Below, piece by piece: positions 39,266 through 47,857 of a DNA stretch of 64,000 bases. How positions within the stretch are numbered: position 1 is the first letter of the stretch; each line of letters begins with the position of its first letter. The DNA comes from Occallatibacter savannae (GTDB taxonomy: Bacteria > Acidobacteriota > Terriglobia > Terriglobales > Acidobacteriaceae), in the NCBI RefSeq assembly GCF_003131205.1, contig NZ_QFFY01000002.1, forward strand, positions 891,016-955,015, read 5' to 3'. Under the pieces are notes generated by a model that worked only from the letters and a program-made list of their open reading frames with translations, did no database searches and had not been told where the DNA came from. The translations under genes were made by a program, and so were the position numbers.

Positions 39266-41263
39266 TTACTTGTGCAACAGGTCCTTGGCGCGTGACGCAA
39301 CATTTTGCGCTGTGAATCCGAGCTTCTCGAGCACGGTGGGACCGGGAGCGGAAGCGCCGTAGCGATCAAGACCGATCACACCTCCATCTTTGCCGACGTA
39401 CTTCCACCATCCAAGCGGAGAGCCTGCTTCGACCGCCAGCTTCGGCACGCCATCGGGCAGAACGCTCTGCTTGTAGACAGATGATTGTTCGTCGTAGATC
39501 TCCCAGCTGGGCATGCTGACGACGCGAGTCTGAATGCCCTCTACTTCGAGGAGTTTCTTAGCTTCGACGCAGGGCCAGACTTCCGAGCCGGTGCCGATGA
39601 GGATCACTTGTGGGTTTTCCGCGTCCTCAAGGATGTATGCTCCCTTGCTGACGCCGCCGTATACGTCATGAGTTGCCGGATCAATGATGGGCAAATCCTG
39701 ACGGCTCAGAGCGAAGAAGGCGGCGCCATTGCGCTCGAGAGCGAGACGCCAGCACGCCGCTGTCTCGTTGGCGTCTGCAGGCCGGTAGTCGGTCAGATCA
39801 GGGACAGTTCGGAGCATCATGAGCTGCTCGATAGGTTGATGCGTCGGACCATCTTCACCAAGGCCGATTGAGTCATGCGTAAACACGAAGATCGAGTGCG
39901 CGCGAGATAGTGCCGCCAGTCGAATGGCGGGCTTGCAGTAGTCAGAGAATGTGAAGAACGTGGAGCCGTATGGAACCAGACCCTCGTGCGCGGCCATCCC
40001 ATTGACGGCAGCGCACATGCCGAATTCACGCACACCGAAAAAGACGTTGCGGCCAGCCGGATCGGCTGCGAAATGAGGGCTGTTCTTGAAGATGGTCTTC
40101 GTGGATGCGGTGAGGTCGGCAGCGCCGCCGAACAACTCGGGGACGACGTCCGCGATTGCGTTCATGACGGTCTGGCCGGCGTTACGGGTGGCGACTGGCT
40201 TTCCGGCAGGGAATGAGGGCAGCGACTTCTCCCATCCTGCTTTGCGCTGATTCTTAACTGCGCGCTGGAACTGAGCGGCGAGTTCAGGATTTTGGGCCGC
40301 ATAGGCGTCAAATCGCTTTTTCCACTCGTTCTCTGCCTGCTGGCCGCGGTCAACGGCCTGACGCCAGTTCTTCAGCGCATCTTCGGGAACGTAGAAGCTC
40401 TGGTCTTCAGGGAATCCGAAGTACTTCTTGGTGGCTGCAGCATCGGCTGCGCCGAGTGCTTCGCCATGAACCTTGTTTGTGCCGGCCTTGGGGCTGCCGA
40501 ATCCGATGACAGTGCGAACGGCGATGAGAGACGGCTTGCCGGTTTCGGCTTTTGCAGCTTCGATGGCGGCTTCAATTGCATTCAGGTCGTTGCCGTCGCC
40601 GACGCGCTGCGTGTGCCAGTGATACGCTTCGAAGCGCTTCAGCACGTCTTCGGTATAGCTCCACTCGGTGGGTCCGTCGAGAGAGATGAGGTTGTCGTCG
40701 TAGAGAACGATCAGCTTGCCGAGCCCGAGCGTTCCCGCAAGCGAGGCGGCTTCGTGCGAGATGCCTTCCATGAGATCGCCATCGCCGCAGAGAACGTAAG
40801 TGTGGTGGTCGACGATCTCGTGGCCAGGTTTGTTGTACACGGCGGCGAGGTGCTTCTCCGCGATAGCCATGCCAACAGCCATTCCGAAACCTTGCCCGAG
40901 TGGGCCGGTGGTGACTTCTACGCCTTCGGTCTCGCCTGATTCCGGGTGGCCGGGCGTCTTGGAGTGCCACTGGCGGAAAGACTTCAGATCATCGAGGGTG
41001 ACCTTGTAGCCAGACAGATGAAGCGTTGCGTACAGGAGAGCTGACGCGTGTCCATTGGAAAGGACGAAGCGATCACGATCCGGCCATTTGAAGTGGGCCG
41101 GATTGTGCTTCATGATCTTGTGGAACAGCAGGTAGGCGATCGGAGCGCAGCCCAGCGGCGCTCCGGGATGGCCACTTTTGGCCTTCTCTACCTCGTCGAC
41201 AGCAAGAAGACGGAGGGTATCAATGGAAAGCTGGTCGAGTGAAAGATCCGCAAGAGTTGCCAT
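39266..41263 (-). CDS. tkt: Transketolase
   Basis: Transketolase moves two-carbon units between sugar phosphates using thiamine diphosphate, in the non-oxidative pentose phosphate pathway. The 665-residue protein shows [19 protein letters not shown] (29-47), [21 protein letters not shown], the thiamine-diphosphate motif [20 protein letters not shown] (160 onward), and later [24 protein letters not shown] at 41278 would add five residues; I use the ATG at 41263, with a GGAA nine bases upstream, and the family starts near this point. It lies 45 bases downstream of the GH15 gene and 18 bases upstream of rpiB. Confidence 0.96.
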   Translation of the reverse strand: MATLADLSLDQLSIDTLRLLAVDEVEKAKSGHPGAPLGCAPIAYLLFHKIMKHNPAHFKWPDRDRFVLSNGHASALLYATLHLSGYKVTLDDLKSFRQWHSKTPGHPESGETEGVEVTTGPLGQGFGMAVGMAIAEKHLAAVYNKPGHEIVDHHTYVLCGDGDLMEGISHEAASLAGTLGLGKLIVLYDDNLISLDGPTEWSYTEDVLKRFEAYHWHTQRVGDGNDLNAIEAAIEAAKAETGKPSLIAVRTVIGFGSPKAGTNKVHGEALGAADAAATKKYFGFPEDQSFYVPEDALKNWRQAVDRGQQAENEWKKRFDAYAAQNPELAAQFQRAVKNQRKAGWEKSLPSFPAGKPVATRNAGQTVMNAIADVVPELFGGAADLTASTKTIFKNSPHFAADPAGRNVFFGVREFGMCAAVNGMAAHEGLVPYGSTFFTFSDYCKPAIRLAALSRAHSIFVFTHDSIGLGEDGPTHQPIEQLMMLRTVPDLTDYRPADANETAACWRLALERNGAAFFALSRQDLPIIDPATHDVYGGVSKGAYILEDAENPQVILIGTGSEVWPCVEAKKLLEVEGIQTRVVSMPSWEIYDEQSSVYKQSVLPDGVPKLAVEAGSPLGWWKYVGKDGGVIGLDRYGASAPGPTVLEKLGFTAQNVASRAKDLLHK

Positions 41264-41308
41264 AAAGCGCTGTTCCAATCCCTTTCAAAAATTGCAGCGG
41301 AAACTGTG

Positions 41309-43756
41309 CTATTTCCGGCTCTCGATCTGTATGTCTACGTTGTGGCCGAGCCAGCGATTTTGCTCGGGCCAGTGAACAGTCCATGATAGACCACTGCTTT
41401 CAGGGTGCTGTGCGGCGGAAAGATCCGCGCAGTAGCCTGCGTTGCCCAAACTGCGGCTCGGAGTTGATTGCATCGTTTGCCAGTTGTCGCTCGTCCAGAC
41501 GACCTCGAAGTGCGTGGCGTCAAGGATGCGCAGAGTTTCACCTGCGGAGATTTTCTGGATAGGCCGTCGGCTGCTGTAGAACTCGAGGTCTGCACGTATG
41601 TTCTTCCTGCCGCTTGGCTCGCAGTAGCGGTCGTAAACACAATCGATGCGATCGAAGACCTTTCCGTCTGTTGCGGAACGAAGAAGTTTCAAGTATTCGG
41701 CGTGCGCCCAGACCAGAGGCACGGCAGAGCCTGCAGGTTGTCCCGTGACGAGCCCCTGATGCGGACGGTTGGCTTCGTCCCAGACCTGCTCGGGCATCAT
41801 CTGGCCGGGGGTGGCGAAACGTTCGTAGGTCTGGATTAAGGAAGATGGGTCGTTGCCTGCTGCGAGTTCGTAATGAGCGCGCTCTCCGGTGAACAGGGGC
41901 CATACGCGGCCTTGTCCCCAGCCCTGAAACGGACCGCCGTCGGGGCGCTGGCCGTAGCCGTCGTAGTTGTAGCGGTGCCACCCAGGGCCCTGGGGTAGAT
42001 CGGTCTTGAGGATGGCGTCCACAACCTTGAGCGAGTCGATGATGAGCGGGTCGTCGGCACGGCGTACGCCATAGCGCACTAGCTCGAGGAACCCGCCGTC
42101 GATGATCTGGCGGGCTTCGAATTCCGTCTGCTCGCCTGGAGGACGGTTGTTGATGTGGATGATCTCCGTGCCGCAACTCTCGCAGGCGTAGGCTTCGCCC
42201 TTCTCGGGTGGCCGGATGCGCATGTAGTGGCGCTTGATTTCGGGATGAAGCACGCCGTTGTTGGTGACCGTCCAGTCCTCAAGGTGCCGCTCGATCCAAT
42301 CGGCGAACTCCTCCAGGAATGCGGCCATCTCCATCGAATCGTGCGCCCGGGCCATGTCAGCCGCACAGATCAGACCGCCGATGACGGCCGCCAACGTGGA
42401 AGGGGAGTAGCCGGCGTTCTCTTCCCAGCGCTCCTGATGCGTTATAGGCGCGTGCTGGATCAAGAAGGCCGCGGCGCGCTCGACGAACGGGAAGATGTCG
42501 ATCTCGCCAACGGCGCCTGCCTTCCAGAGCCGCCAAGCCAGGATGATAGGGAAGGCGACTTCATCGAGCTGGACGCCGGACCAGTAAGGGCGTCCGTCGA
42601 CCCAGAAGTTCTGGGCGAATCCGCCGTCCGGTTTCTGGGTGCAGGCGAGGTAGACGAGGGCGCGGCGGGCCGTTTCTGCTCGGCCGCAGGCGAGCAGGGC
42701 TGTAGCGGTCTGCACCATGTCGCGCGTCCAAACGAGGTGGTAGCCGCCGAGGTCGTCGTCACCGTGCGCCTGGCCCCAAGGGATGGAGGCAGAAGCGACA
42801 AACGCGCCAGCGAAGGTCTTGTCTTCATGGGCCAGCAGGACGTTGTGACTGGCTCGCATGAGCTTGCCGCCATCGCAGGACTTGGCGGCGAGCCACTCAG
42901 GGTTTGCGACCCGATGCCACTGGCCGATGAACCGCTCTCGATGTTCGTCGAAGGAGATGGCGAGGGCGCTAACCGTCTTCTGTAGGGCGGTGTGGTTGCC
43001 CTCGCCGAGGCCGATGGCCACTGTGAATTCGCGCGCGCCGTCCGTGCCTGCGGCGCCGAGGTTCAGCTCGCCAAACAGGGCGATGTTGCCGCCGGTTGCT
43101 GAACCAAACTCCCAATCCATTCGGTATTTGTCCATCAGGTCGCGCCAGCCATCGCTTGCACCGACGAATCCGCAGCTGACACGCGAAAAGCCGCAGCTCG
43201 CGCCCATGGCCATCGACCACTGATTCTTGAAGGCCAGGAGCATCTTGTGGCCGGCGATGTCGATGGCCCGGCCGGTGTTTCCCGCGCCGCCGCCGTCGAG
43301 GTGTGGTGCCAGCAGCGCATAGACCTTCAGACGAGGGATCAGATCGTCGTGCCCTTCCAGACGGACCCGCTGCAGGATGACGCTGTGGTGCGGGTCGGTG
43401 ATGATTTCCTTGATCAGCGTGTACCGGCTGTTGGGGTCAGTGTTTGTGTAACGGACGCCTAGCGCTTCGGGGTGGATGTACTCGAATGTGGTGAGCAGGT
43501 CGCGCTTCTCTTCGTGGACGAATGTCTCGCCGTCGGTGACGAGAAATCCCATGTCGCGCACCTGGGCGCTGTCGATAGTGGGGTGGTAGATCTCGTTGAG
43601 AACGCCGTGCGAGCAGGTGAACCAGACACGGCTCGAGGCCGAGTAGGCTGTTCCGATTGCGTCTTTTACACTGGAGGTCCAGCGCGCTTGAAGGCCTGGC
43701 GCGCCAAATGCCTCGCCCTGCTGGTCAAGCCAGCGGTACAGGGTCTGATCACTCAT
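41309..43756 (-). CDS. GH15 glucoamylase / glucodextranase-like glucan hydrolase
   Basis: The 815-residue protein belongs to GH15. Its N-terminal beta-rich domain (APGLQARWTSSVKDAIGTAYS, VWFTCSHGVLNEIYHP) matches glucodextranase-type N-domains. The catalytic (alpha/alpha)6 barrel contains GGYHLVWTRDMVQTATALLA, RWEENAGYSPSTLAAVIGGL (general-acid region) and MMPEQVWDEANRPHQG (general-base region). A C-terminal beta domain follows. It releases beta-glucose from alpha-1,4 or alpha-1,6 glucans. No signal peptide is visible, so intracellular glycogen or imported oligosaccharides are the likely substrate. It heads a minus-strand operon with tkt, rpiB and a HAD phosphatase. Start: ATG at 43756. Confidence 0.88.
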   Translation of the reverse strand: MSDQTLYRWLDQQGEAFGAPGLQARWTSSVKDAIGTAYSASSRVWFTCSHGVLNEIYHPTIDSAQVRDMGFLVTDGETFVHEEKRDLLTTFEYIHPEALGVRYTNTDPNSRYTLIKEIITDPHHSVILQRVRLEGHDDLIPRLKVYALLAPHLDGGGAGNTGRAIDIAGHKMLLAFKNQWSMAMGASCGFSRVSCGFVGASDGWRDLMDKYRMDWEFGSATGGNIALFGELNLGAAGTDGAREFTVAIGLGEGNHTALQKTVSALAISFDEHRERFIGQWHRVANPEWLAAKSCDGGKLMRASHNVLLAHEDKTFAGAFVASASIPWGQAHGDDDLGGYHLVWTRDMVQTATALLACGRAETARRALVYLACTQKPDGGFAQNFWVDGRPYWSGVQLDEVAFPIILAWRLWKAGAVGEIDIFPFVERAAAFLIQHAPITHQERWEENAGYSPSTLAAVIGGLICAADMARAHDSMEMAAFLEEFADWIERHLEDWTVTNNGVLHPEIKRHYMRIRPPEKGEAYACESCGTEIIHINNRPPGEQTEFEARQIIDGGFLELVRYGVRRADDPLIIDSLKVVDAILKTDLPQGPGWHRYNYDGYGQRPDGGPFQGWGQGRVWPLFTGERAHYELAAGNDPSSLIQTYERFATPGQMMPEQVWDEANRPHQGLVTGQPAGSAVPLVWAHAEYLKLLRSATDGKVFDRIDCVYDRYCEPSGRKNIRADLEFYSSRRPIQKISAGETLRILDATHFEVVWTSDNWQTMQSTPSRSLGNAGYCADLSAAQHPESSGLSWTVHWPEQNRWLGHNVDIQIESRK

Positions 43757-43974
43757 TCGTTCTCACCGGTTGCGATGGGGAAGTTACACTCCGCGGAACA
43801 ACCAACTGAACTACTGATGCTTTCGCGACCTCAAAGTTACCATTTTCCGCGCTCTCTTCGAACCCTGCCGGGGTGCTGCTGCATCCATCGAAACACAGAG
43901 TATCGCCCGGGAATGTGAATGAACTGTTGCAGCCGGACCGCTTTTACTCTCGTCAATTTCGCCGTTTACGCTGC

Positions 43975-43989
43975 GCACAGCGTCTGTGC
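43975..43989. promoter_or_regulatory. Perfect inverted repeat upstream of sod
   Basis: GCACAG (43975-43980) and CTGTGC (43984-43989) form perfect six-base arms around CGT, 50 bases before the superoxide dismutase ATG. It may be an operator for the sod promoter or a chance palindrome in the 282-base divergent gap. Confidence 0.3.
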
Positions 43990-44038
43990 CTAAGCCCGAA
44001 ACTCAACCAGTACAATCCGAAATGAGGAGATTTCCCCG

Positions 44039-44662
44039 ATGGCATACGAACTTGCACCGCTTCCCTATGATTACGCCGCGCTCGAACCTTTTATCGACGC
44101 GCAGACCATGCAACTGCATCACGACAAGCACCACCAGACCTACATCACAAACGTGAATGCCGCGTTGGCCAATCATCAGAACCTGGCCGCGAAATCAGTG
44201 GATGACCTCATCAGCGACCTGAACGCCGTGCCGGAAGATATCCGAACTGTGGTCCGGAACAACGGCGGCGGCCACTCGAATCACAGCATGTTCTGGACGA
44301 TCATGGGACCTGCGAATGCGTCTGGCGTGGGCGGTAACCCGACGGGCGCGATTGCCGACCAGATCAAGGCTGACTTCGGTGACTTTGAGGCGTTCAAGAA
44401 GACCTTCAATGAAACCACGGCCAAGCAGTTCGGCTCCGGATGGGGCTGGCTGGTGTTCCAGGGCGGCAAGCTGAAGGTGATCACGACTGCCAATCAGGAC
44501 TCTCCACTCAGCCAGGGTCTCTATCCAGTTCTGGGCAATGACGTCTGGGAGCATGCGTACTACCTGAAGTACCAGAACAAGCGCCCTGACTATCTGGCGG
44601 CCTGGTGGAACGTGGTGAACTGGGCAGAGGTCAACAAGCGGTTCGAGAAGGCCAAGAAGTAG
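44039..44662 (+). CDS. sodA: Superoxide dismutase, Mn-type features
   Basis: The enzyme disproportionates superoxide to oxygen and hydrogen peroxide. The 207-residue protein has the Fe/Mn-SOD ligands H27, H82, D168 and H172, in [17 protein letters not shown] and [13 protein letters not shown] at 76-79 and Q153 in ANQDSPL point to the Mn rather than the Fe class (Fe enzymes have a different residue pair here); a cambialistic enzyme is possible. AGGAG lies upstream of the ATG at 44039, and an intrinsic terminator follows. It is next to the peroxidase gene (44811) that would deal with its product. Confidence 0.95.
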   Translation: MAYELAPLPYDYAALEPFIDAQTMQLHHDKHHQTYITNVNAALANHQNLAAKSVDDLISDLNAVPEDIRTVVRNNGGGHSNHSMFWTIMGPANASGVGGNPTGAIADQIKADFGDFEAFKKTFNETTAKQFGSGWGWLVFQGGKLKVITTANQDSPLSQGLYPVLGNDVWEHAYYLKYQNKRPDYLAAWWNVVNWAEVNKRFEKAKK

Positions 44663-44684
44663 ACCTATCTGGCCAGCGCTTTGG

Positions 44685-44714
44685 AGCGGGATCGGACGTG
44701 AGTTCGGTCCCGTT
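44685..44714 (+). terminator. Intrinsic terminator of sod
   Basis: AGCGGGATCGGAC (44685-44697) pairs with GTTCGGTCCCGTT (44702-44714; two G-U pairs) around a GTGA tetraloop, followed by GTTCTTTGG. Confidence 0.8.
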
Positions 44715-44810
44715 GTTCTTTGGTATGGTCCAAATCCAGTGACGATCTGCTGACAATCTTGCCGGGTTGACCCGGTATGATCCTCCCAGTTCCGATTCCC
44801 GGAGGATCGT

Positions 44811-45365
44811 GTGCGAAAATTCATTCTCTCTCTGGCGTTCCTTCTAGCGGCGAGCGTGCTCAGCGCTGCGGATGCGAAGAGCATCTATGACTTCACAATG
44901 AAATCGATCGATGGGCAGCCTGTGAGCCTGAAGAGCTACAAAGGCAAGGTCGTTTTGCTGGTGAACCTGGCCAGCAAGTGCGGCTTTACGCCGCAGTATG
45001 CCGGGCTCGAGAAGCTCTACGAGAAGTACAAGGACCGGGGTTTCGTCATCGTCGGCGTGCCGGCGAACAACTTCGCGCAGCAGGAGCCCGGAACGAACGA
45101 GGAGATCAAGACGTTCTGTTCCCGCAAGTACAACGTGAGCTTTCCGATGATGAGCAAGGTGTCGGTTCTGGGCGAAGACAAGACTCCGCTGTATAGCTAT
45201 CTCACGGACAAGAACACGGATCCGAAGTTTGGCGGAGACATCAAGTGGAACTTCACGAAGTTCCTGTTCGATCGCAACGGAAACCCTGTCGCGCGGTTTG
45301 AGCCGGCCGTGACGCCGGATTCAGCCGAGGTGCAATCTGCGGTGGAATCGGCGCTGGGCAAGTAA
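44811..45365 (+). CDS. Exported glutathione-peroxidase-like protein
   Basis: The 184-residue product has a signal peptide (residues 1-22, RKFILSLAFLLAASVLSAADA) and a GPx thioredoxin fold. VNLASKCGFTPQY contains the peroxidatic Cys57 in place of the selenocysteine of animal enzymes. VPANNFAQQEPGTNEEI corresponds to the F-P-C-N-Q-F-x-x-Q-E-P-G loop, with the usual second Cys replaced by Ala, and IKWNFTKFLFDRNG holds the Trp/Asn tetrad pair. It reduces peroxides; the donor is probably thioredoxin-like outside the cytoplasm. GGAGG (44801-44805) is five bases upstream of the GTG at 44811. It is close to sodA and followed by an intrinsic terminator. Confidence 0.9.
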   Translation: MRKFILSLAFLLAASVLSAADAKSIYDFTMKSIDGQPVSLKSYKGKVVLLVNLASKCGFTPQYAGLEKLYEKYKDRGFVIVGVPANNFAQQEPGTNEEIKTFCSRKYNVSFPMMSKVSVLGEDKTPLYSYLTDKNTDPKFGGDIKWNFTKFLFDRNGNPVARFEPAVTPDSAEVQSAVESALGK

Positions 45366-45388
45366 CTGCGAGCGATAAGATGAGCGAG

Positions 45389-45413
45389 GCCTCGGCACTG
45401 TTCGCCGAGGTCT
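45389..45413 (+). terminator. Intrinsic terminator of the peroxidase gene
   Basis: GGCCTCGGC (45389-45397) and GCCGAGGTC (45405-45413; one G-U pair) form a nine-base stem with a seven-base loop, followed by TTTGTCGTTTTGT. It lies 24 bases beyond the stop. Confidence 0.8.
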
Positions 45414-45443
45414 TTGTCGTTTTGTGACGTATACCCTCGCTTT

Positions 45444-47708
45444 TCAGAATCGGAGGAGGTAATTGAACTTTACGAAGATCTGGCGATCGGTTGAGGTACC
45501 TGGGAGCCTTGTCAGTGCGAAGTTTGGCGCGGTGATCGCATTGAAGTCTACGTTCTGAAAGGTGTTTGCGTAGCCGGCGTAGAAGGCGGTGCCGGGGTGC
45601 GGGAGGTAGGTGAAGAGAAGAGTCGTGTCGGCCTGCTTGGAGTAGGTACTCGAGACTAGAGCGTTGTTCGGAAGCAAGGTGTTGTAGTCGAGGATGGCAT
45701 TGAACGAGTAGCTGGGCGTGAACTGATAGTTGAACTTCGAGCGGATGAGGTGGTTGGTGAAGATCACGCCTCTCGGAGCGGAGTCGGGCAAAACGGAATC
45801 GGTCGAGGTTGCGAGGCGCGTGTAGTAGTAGATCTCGTCGAGCCGAAGGTGCGACTGCGGATGAAGCGTCACGGTCGCCGATGCGTTCGTCCCCGTGCCA
45901 AGGAAGGGCGTGATACCGCCGGCGGGATAGTAATTGGGTTCCGCACCATGAGCGAAGCCTGTGCTCAGATCGAGCCACTTGAACCATGAGGTCGTGAGGG
46001 AGGCGGCTACACCGTTTGCATCGAATCCCTGAGCTTTATACAACTCGTATGATCGCTCAAAAAGTAAAGAGAGCCAGGTCAGGCGAGGCAGTCCCACGGT
46101 GAAGCCTGGCTCGATCCACCAGTTCTGCAGCGTGCCCTTGTGATCGTAGATGATCGTGCCGTCGAGGTTGGGCCCGTAAGACATGATGGAGTGTCCGGCA
46201 GGCGGCTTCCAAAGATAGCTCGTGTAGTTCTCCAGTCTGCGTATGTCGGTGCGGTTGATATAGCCGAGGGTTGAGGCCATTGCAGCGCTCCGATCGGTAT
46301 AGGTATTCGTGAACGAGAGGTGGTTGTCGGCTTTTCTGAGCCTGAGGTAGTAACCGGGACCTGATGAATGGCTGTCGGCTGAATCGCTCTGGGTGGCCGT
46401 GGCTTGTCCCGCGAGGGTCCAGTTGTCCTTTGTCACATAGCGCAGGTCGAGGGAGGCGACTTTGTTCGAAGTGTCGTTGAACTTTGTGCCGCCGAGGAAG
46501 AGTCCGACGTGCGACTGGTGGCCGAATTCGCGCTCGACCCGGAAGATGCCGTCGATCGCGCGGTCACCGTGACCGACCTGTCCTTGCGCGAGAACCTGTC
46601 CGGGAGCGCGATCATCGCTCGCCAGTGCGCCGATGCTCCATCGGCCGAGAGAGCCGGTGAGCTTCGCGCCGTACTGCGGGTTGACAATCCGGCGCGAAAA
46701 GAAGAGCTGCTCGGGCATGACGAAGATCGAGGCGTTCTCGAGGAAGAACGGGCGGCGTTCGGGGAACACGACCTCGAACCGCTGGTTGACCTGGACCTTG
46801 GGATCGTCTGTTCCGATTTCACTGAAGTCGGGATTGAGCGCCGCATCGAGCGTGAGCGCATCGTGGATGACAAACTTAGCATCGAGTCCCAACTGCTTTT
46901 CGATCTCCTTCTGCGGGCCGGCCGCCGGATCGAGGTAACTGTCATGCGAGTACATTGCGTAGGGAATGAACTGCATGTTGCGGCCCGGAGAGATGTCGTC
47001 GTTGATCTCCATGGGCGCGAATTGCCCTACGAATTGGGGCAGCTTCTTGTGAGAGATGAAGGGCCACATCGAGAACTCGCTATTGCGCTGAATTGCACGC
47101 GCGAGGCAAATGTTCCACACCTGCTTTGAGCCGGCTGGAAAGCGCAGAGTGCGAAATGGAATGGTCTCGAGGACGACATAGCCGAAGTCGGTGATGCGGC
47201 CTTCGGAGTACCAGAGGCCTTCCCATGTGGGATCGTCGCCGATGCCGTCTGTGGTGCGGCCGTCGTACTGGATACCGTAGGGGTTCACGTCGAACCAGTA
47301 AGCGTGCTTGTGGTCCTGGAAGGTATCAATGTTGATGGTGACGCGATCGTCTAGGTCGATCTGCTTGCGCGGAGCAACGCGGGCGTGGATCTTGGCGGGA
47401 TCATCTTTGCAGATCCATCCGACGTAGAGGTTCTCGCTGTCGTAAGAGAGATAGGCGGTAGTCGGCTGGCTGATGGGCTCGCCATCGTGCGGATCGAATT
47501 GCCAGAAGGTGGTGACGACTGCTTCGGCTTCGCGAGGAGTGCCATTGAGGAAGTCGGAGAGTTTGGGCGCACGGTGCACGCGAGGGATGCTGAGCGGTCC
47601 AGGTTCGGCTGAGGCGACTGTAATGAGACCGAAGCCGAAGAGGAATACAACAACCCGCAAACCGATCCGCAAGGCGCAAGATGTGCGAGCGTGAGAGGGC
47701 TGTGCCAC
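45444..47708 (-). CDS. DUF5916 / CBM9-like outer-membrane protein
   Basis: I use the GTG at 47708 (GGAG seven bases upstream), which places a signal peptide (IGLRVVVFLFGFGLITVASA) properly at the N-terminus; the product then has 754 residues. The N-terminal domain (about 30-210), with TTFWQFDPHDGEPISQPTTA, AYLSYDSENLYVGWICKDDP and TIPFRTLRFPAG, resembles CBM9-type carbohydrate-binding domains. The long C-terminal part has a DUF5916-like, beta-barrel-forming character with FFSRRIVNPQYGAKLTGSLG and ends in a Phe (FNYLLRF), typical of outer-membrane barrels. It may bind or take up glycans; the substrate is unknown. It is convergent with the peroxidase gene. Confidence 0.8.
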   Translation of the reverse strand: MAQPSHARTSCALRIGLRVVVFLFGFGLITVASAEPGPLSIPRVHRAPKLSDFLNGTPREAEAVVTTFWQFDPHDGEPISQPTTAYLSYDSENLYVGWICKDDPAKIHARVAPRKQIDLDDRVTINIDTFQDHKHAYWFDVNPYGIQYDGRTTDGIGDDPTWEGLWYSEGRITDFGYVVLETIPFRTLRFPAGSKQVWNICLARAIQRNSEFSMWPFISHKKLPQFVGQFAPMEINDDISPGRNMQFIPYAMYSHDSYLDPAAGPQKEIEKQLGLDAKFVIHDALTLDAALNPDFSEIGTDDPKVQVNQRFEVVFPERRPFFLENASIFVMPEQLFFSRRIVNPQYGAKLTGSLGRWSIGALASDDRAPGQVLAQGQVGHGDRAIDGIFRVEREFGHQSHVGLFLGGTKFNDTSNKVASLDLRYVTKDNWTLAGQATATQSDSADSHSSGPGYYLRLRKADNHLSFTNTYTDRSAAMASTLGYINRTDIRRLENYTSYLWKPPAGHSIMSYGPNLDGTIIYDHKGTLQNWWIEPGFTVGLPRLTWLSLLFERSYELYKAQGFDANGVAASLTTSWFKWLDLSTGFAHGAEPNYYPAGGITPFLGTGTNASATVTLHPQSHLRLDEIYYYTRLATSTDSVLPDSAPRGVIFTNHLIRSKFNYQFTPSYSFNAILDYNTLLPNNALVSSTYSKQADTTLLFTYLPHPGTAFYAGYANTFQNVDFNAITAPNFALTRLPGTSTDRQIFVKFNYLLRF

Positions 47709-47809
47709 TAGACTTCTCCGAGGTTTGCTGGTTGATCTGCTCAGTTTACTGGTGAAGCGGGTGGCTGCCACGTGCACAGATCACAGGGGGCAGTCACGGA
47801 AAAGAAAAA

Positions 47810-47832
47810 GGCTCCGGAGGGCATCCGGAGCC
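47810..47832 (-). terminator. Intrinsic terminator of clpB
   Basis: GGCTCCGGA (47810-47818) and TCCGGAGCC (47824-47832) form a nine-base stem with a five-base loop; on the minus strand a run of T (TTTTTCTTTT) follows, 26 bases beyond the clpB stop at 47858. Confidence 0.88.
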
Positions 47833-47857
47833 TTTGGATTGATCGCTTACAAGGATT

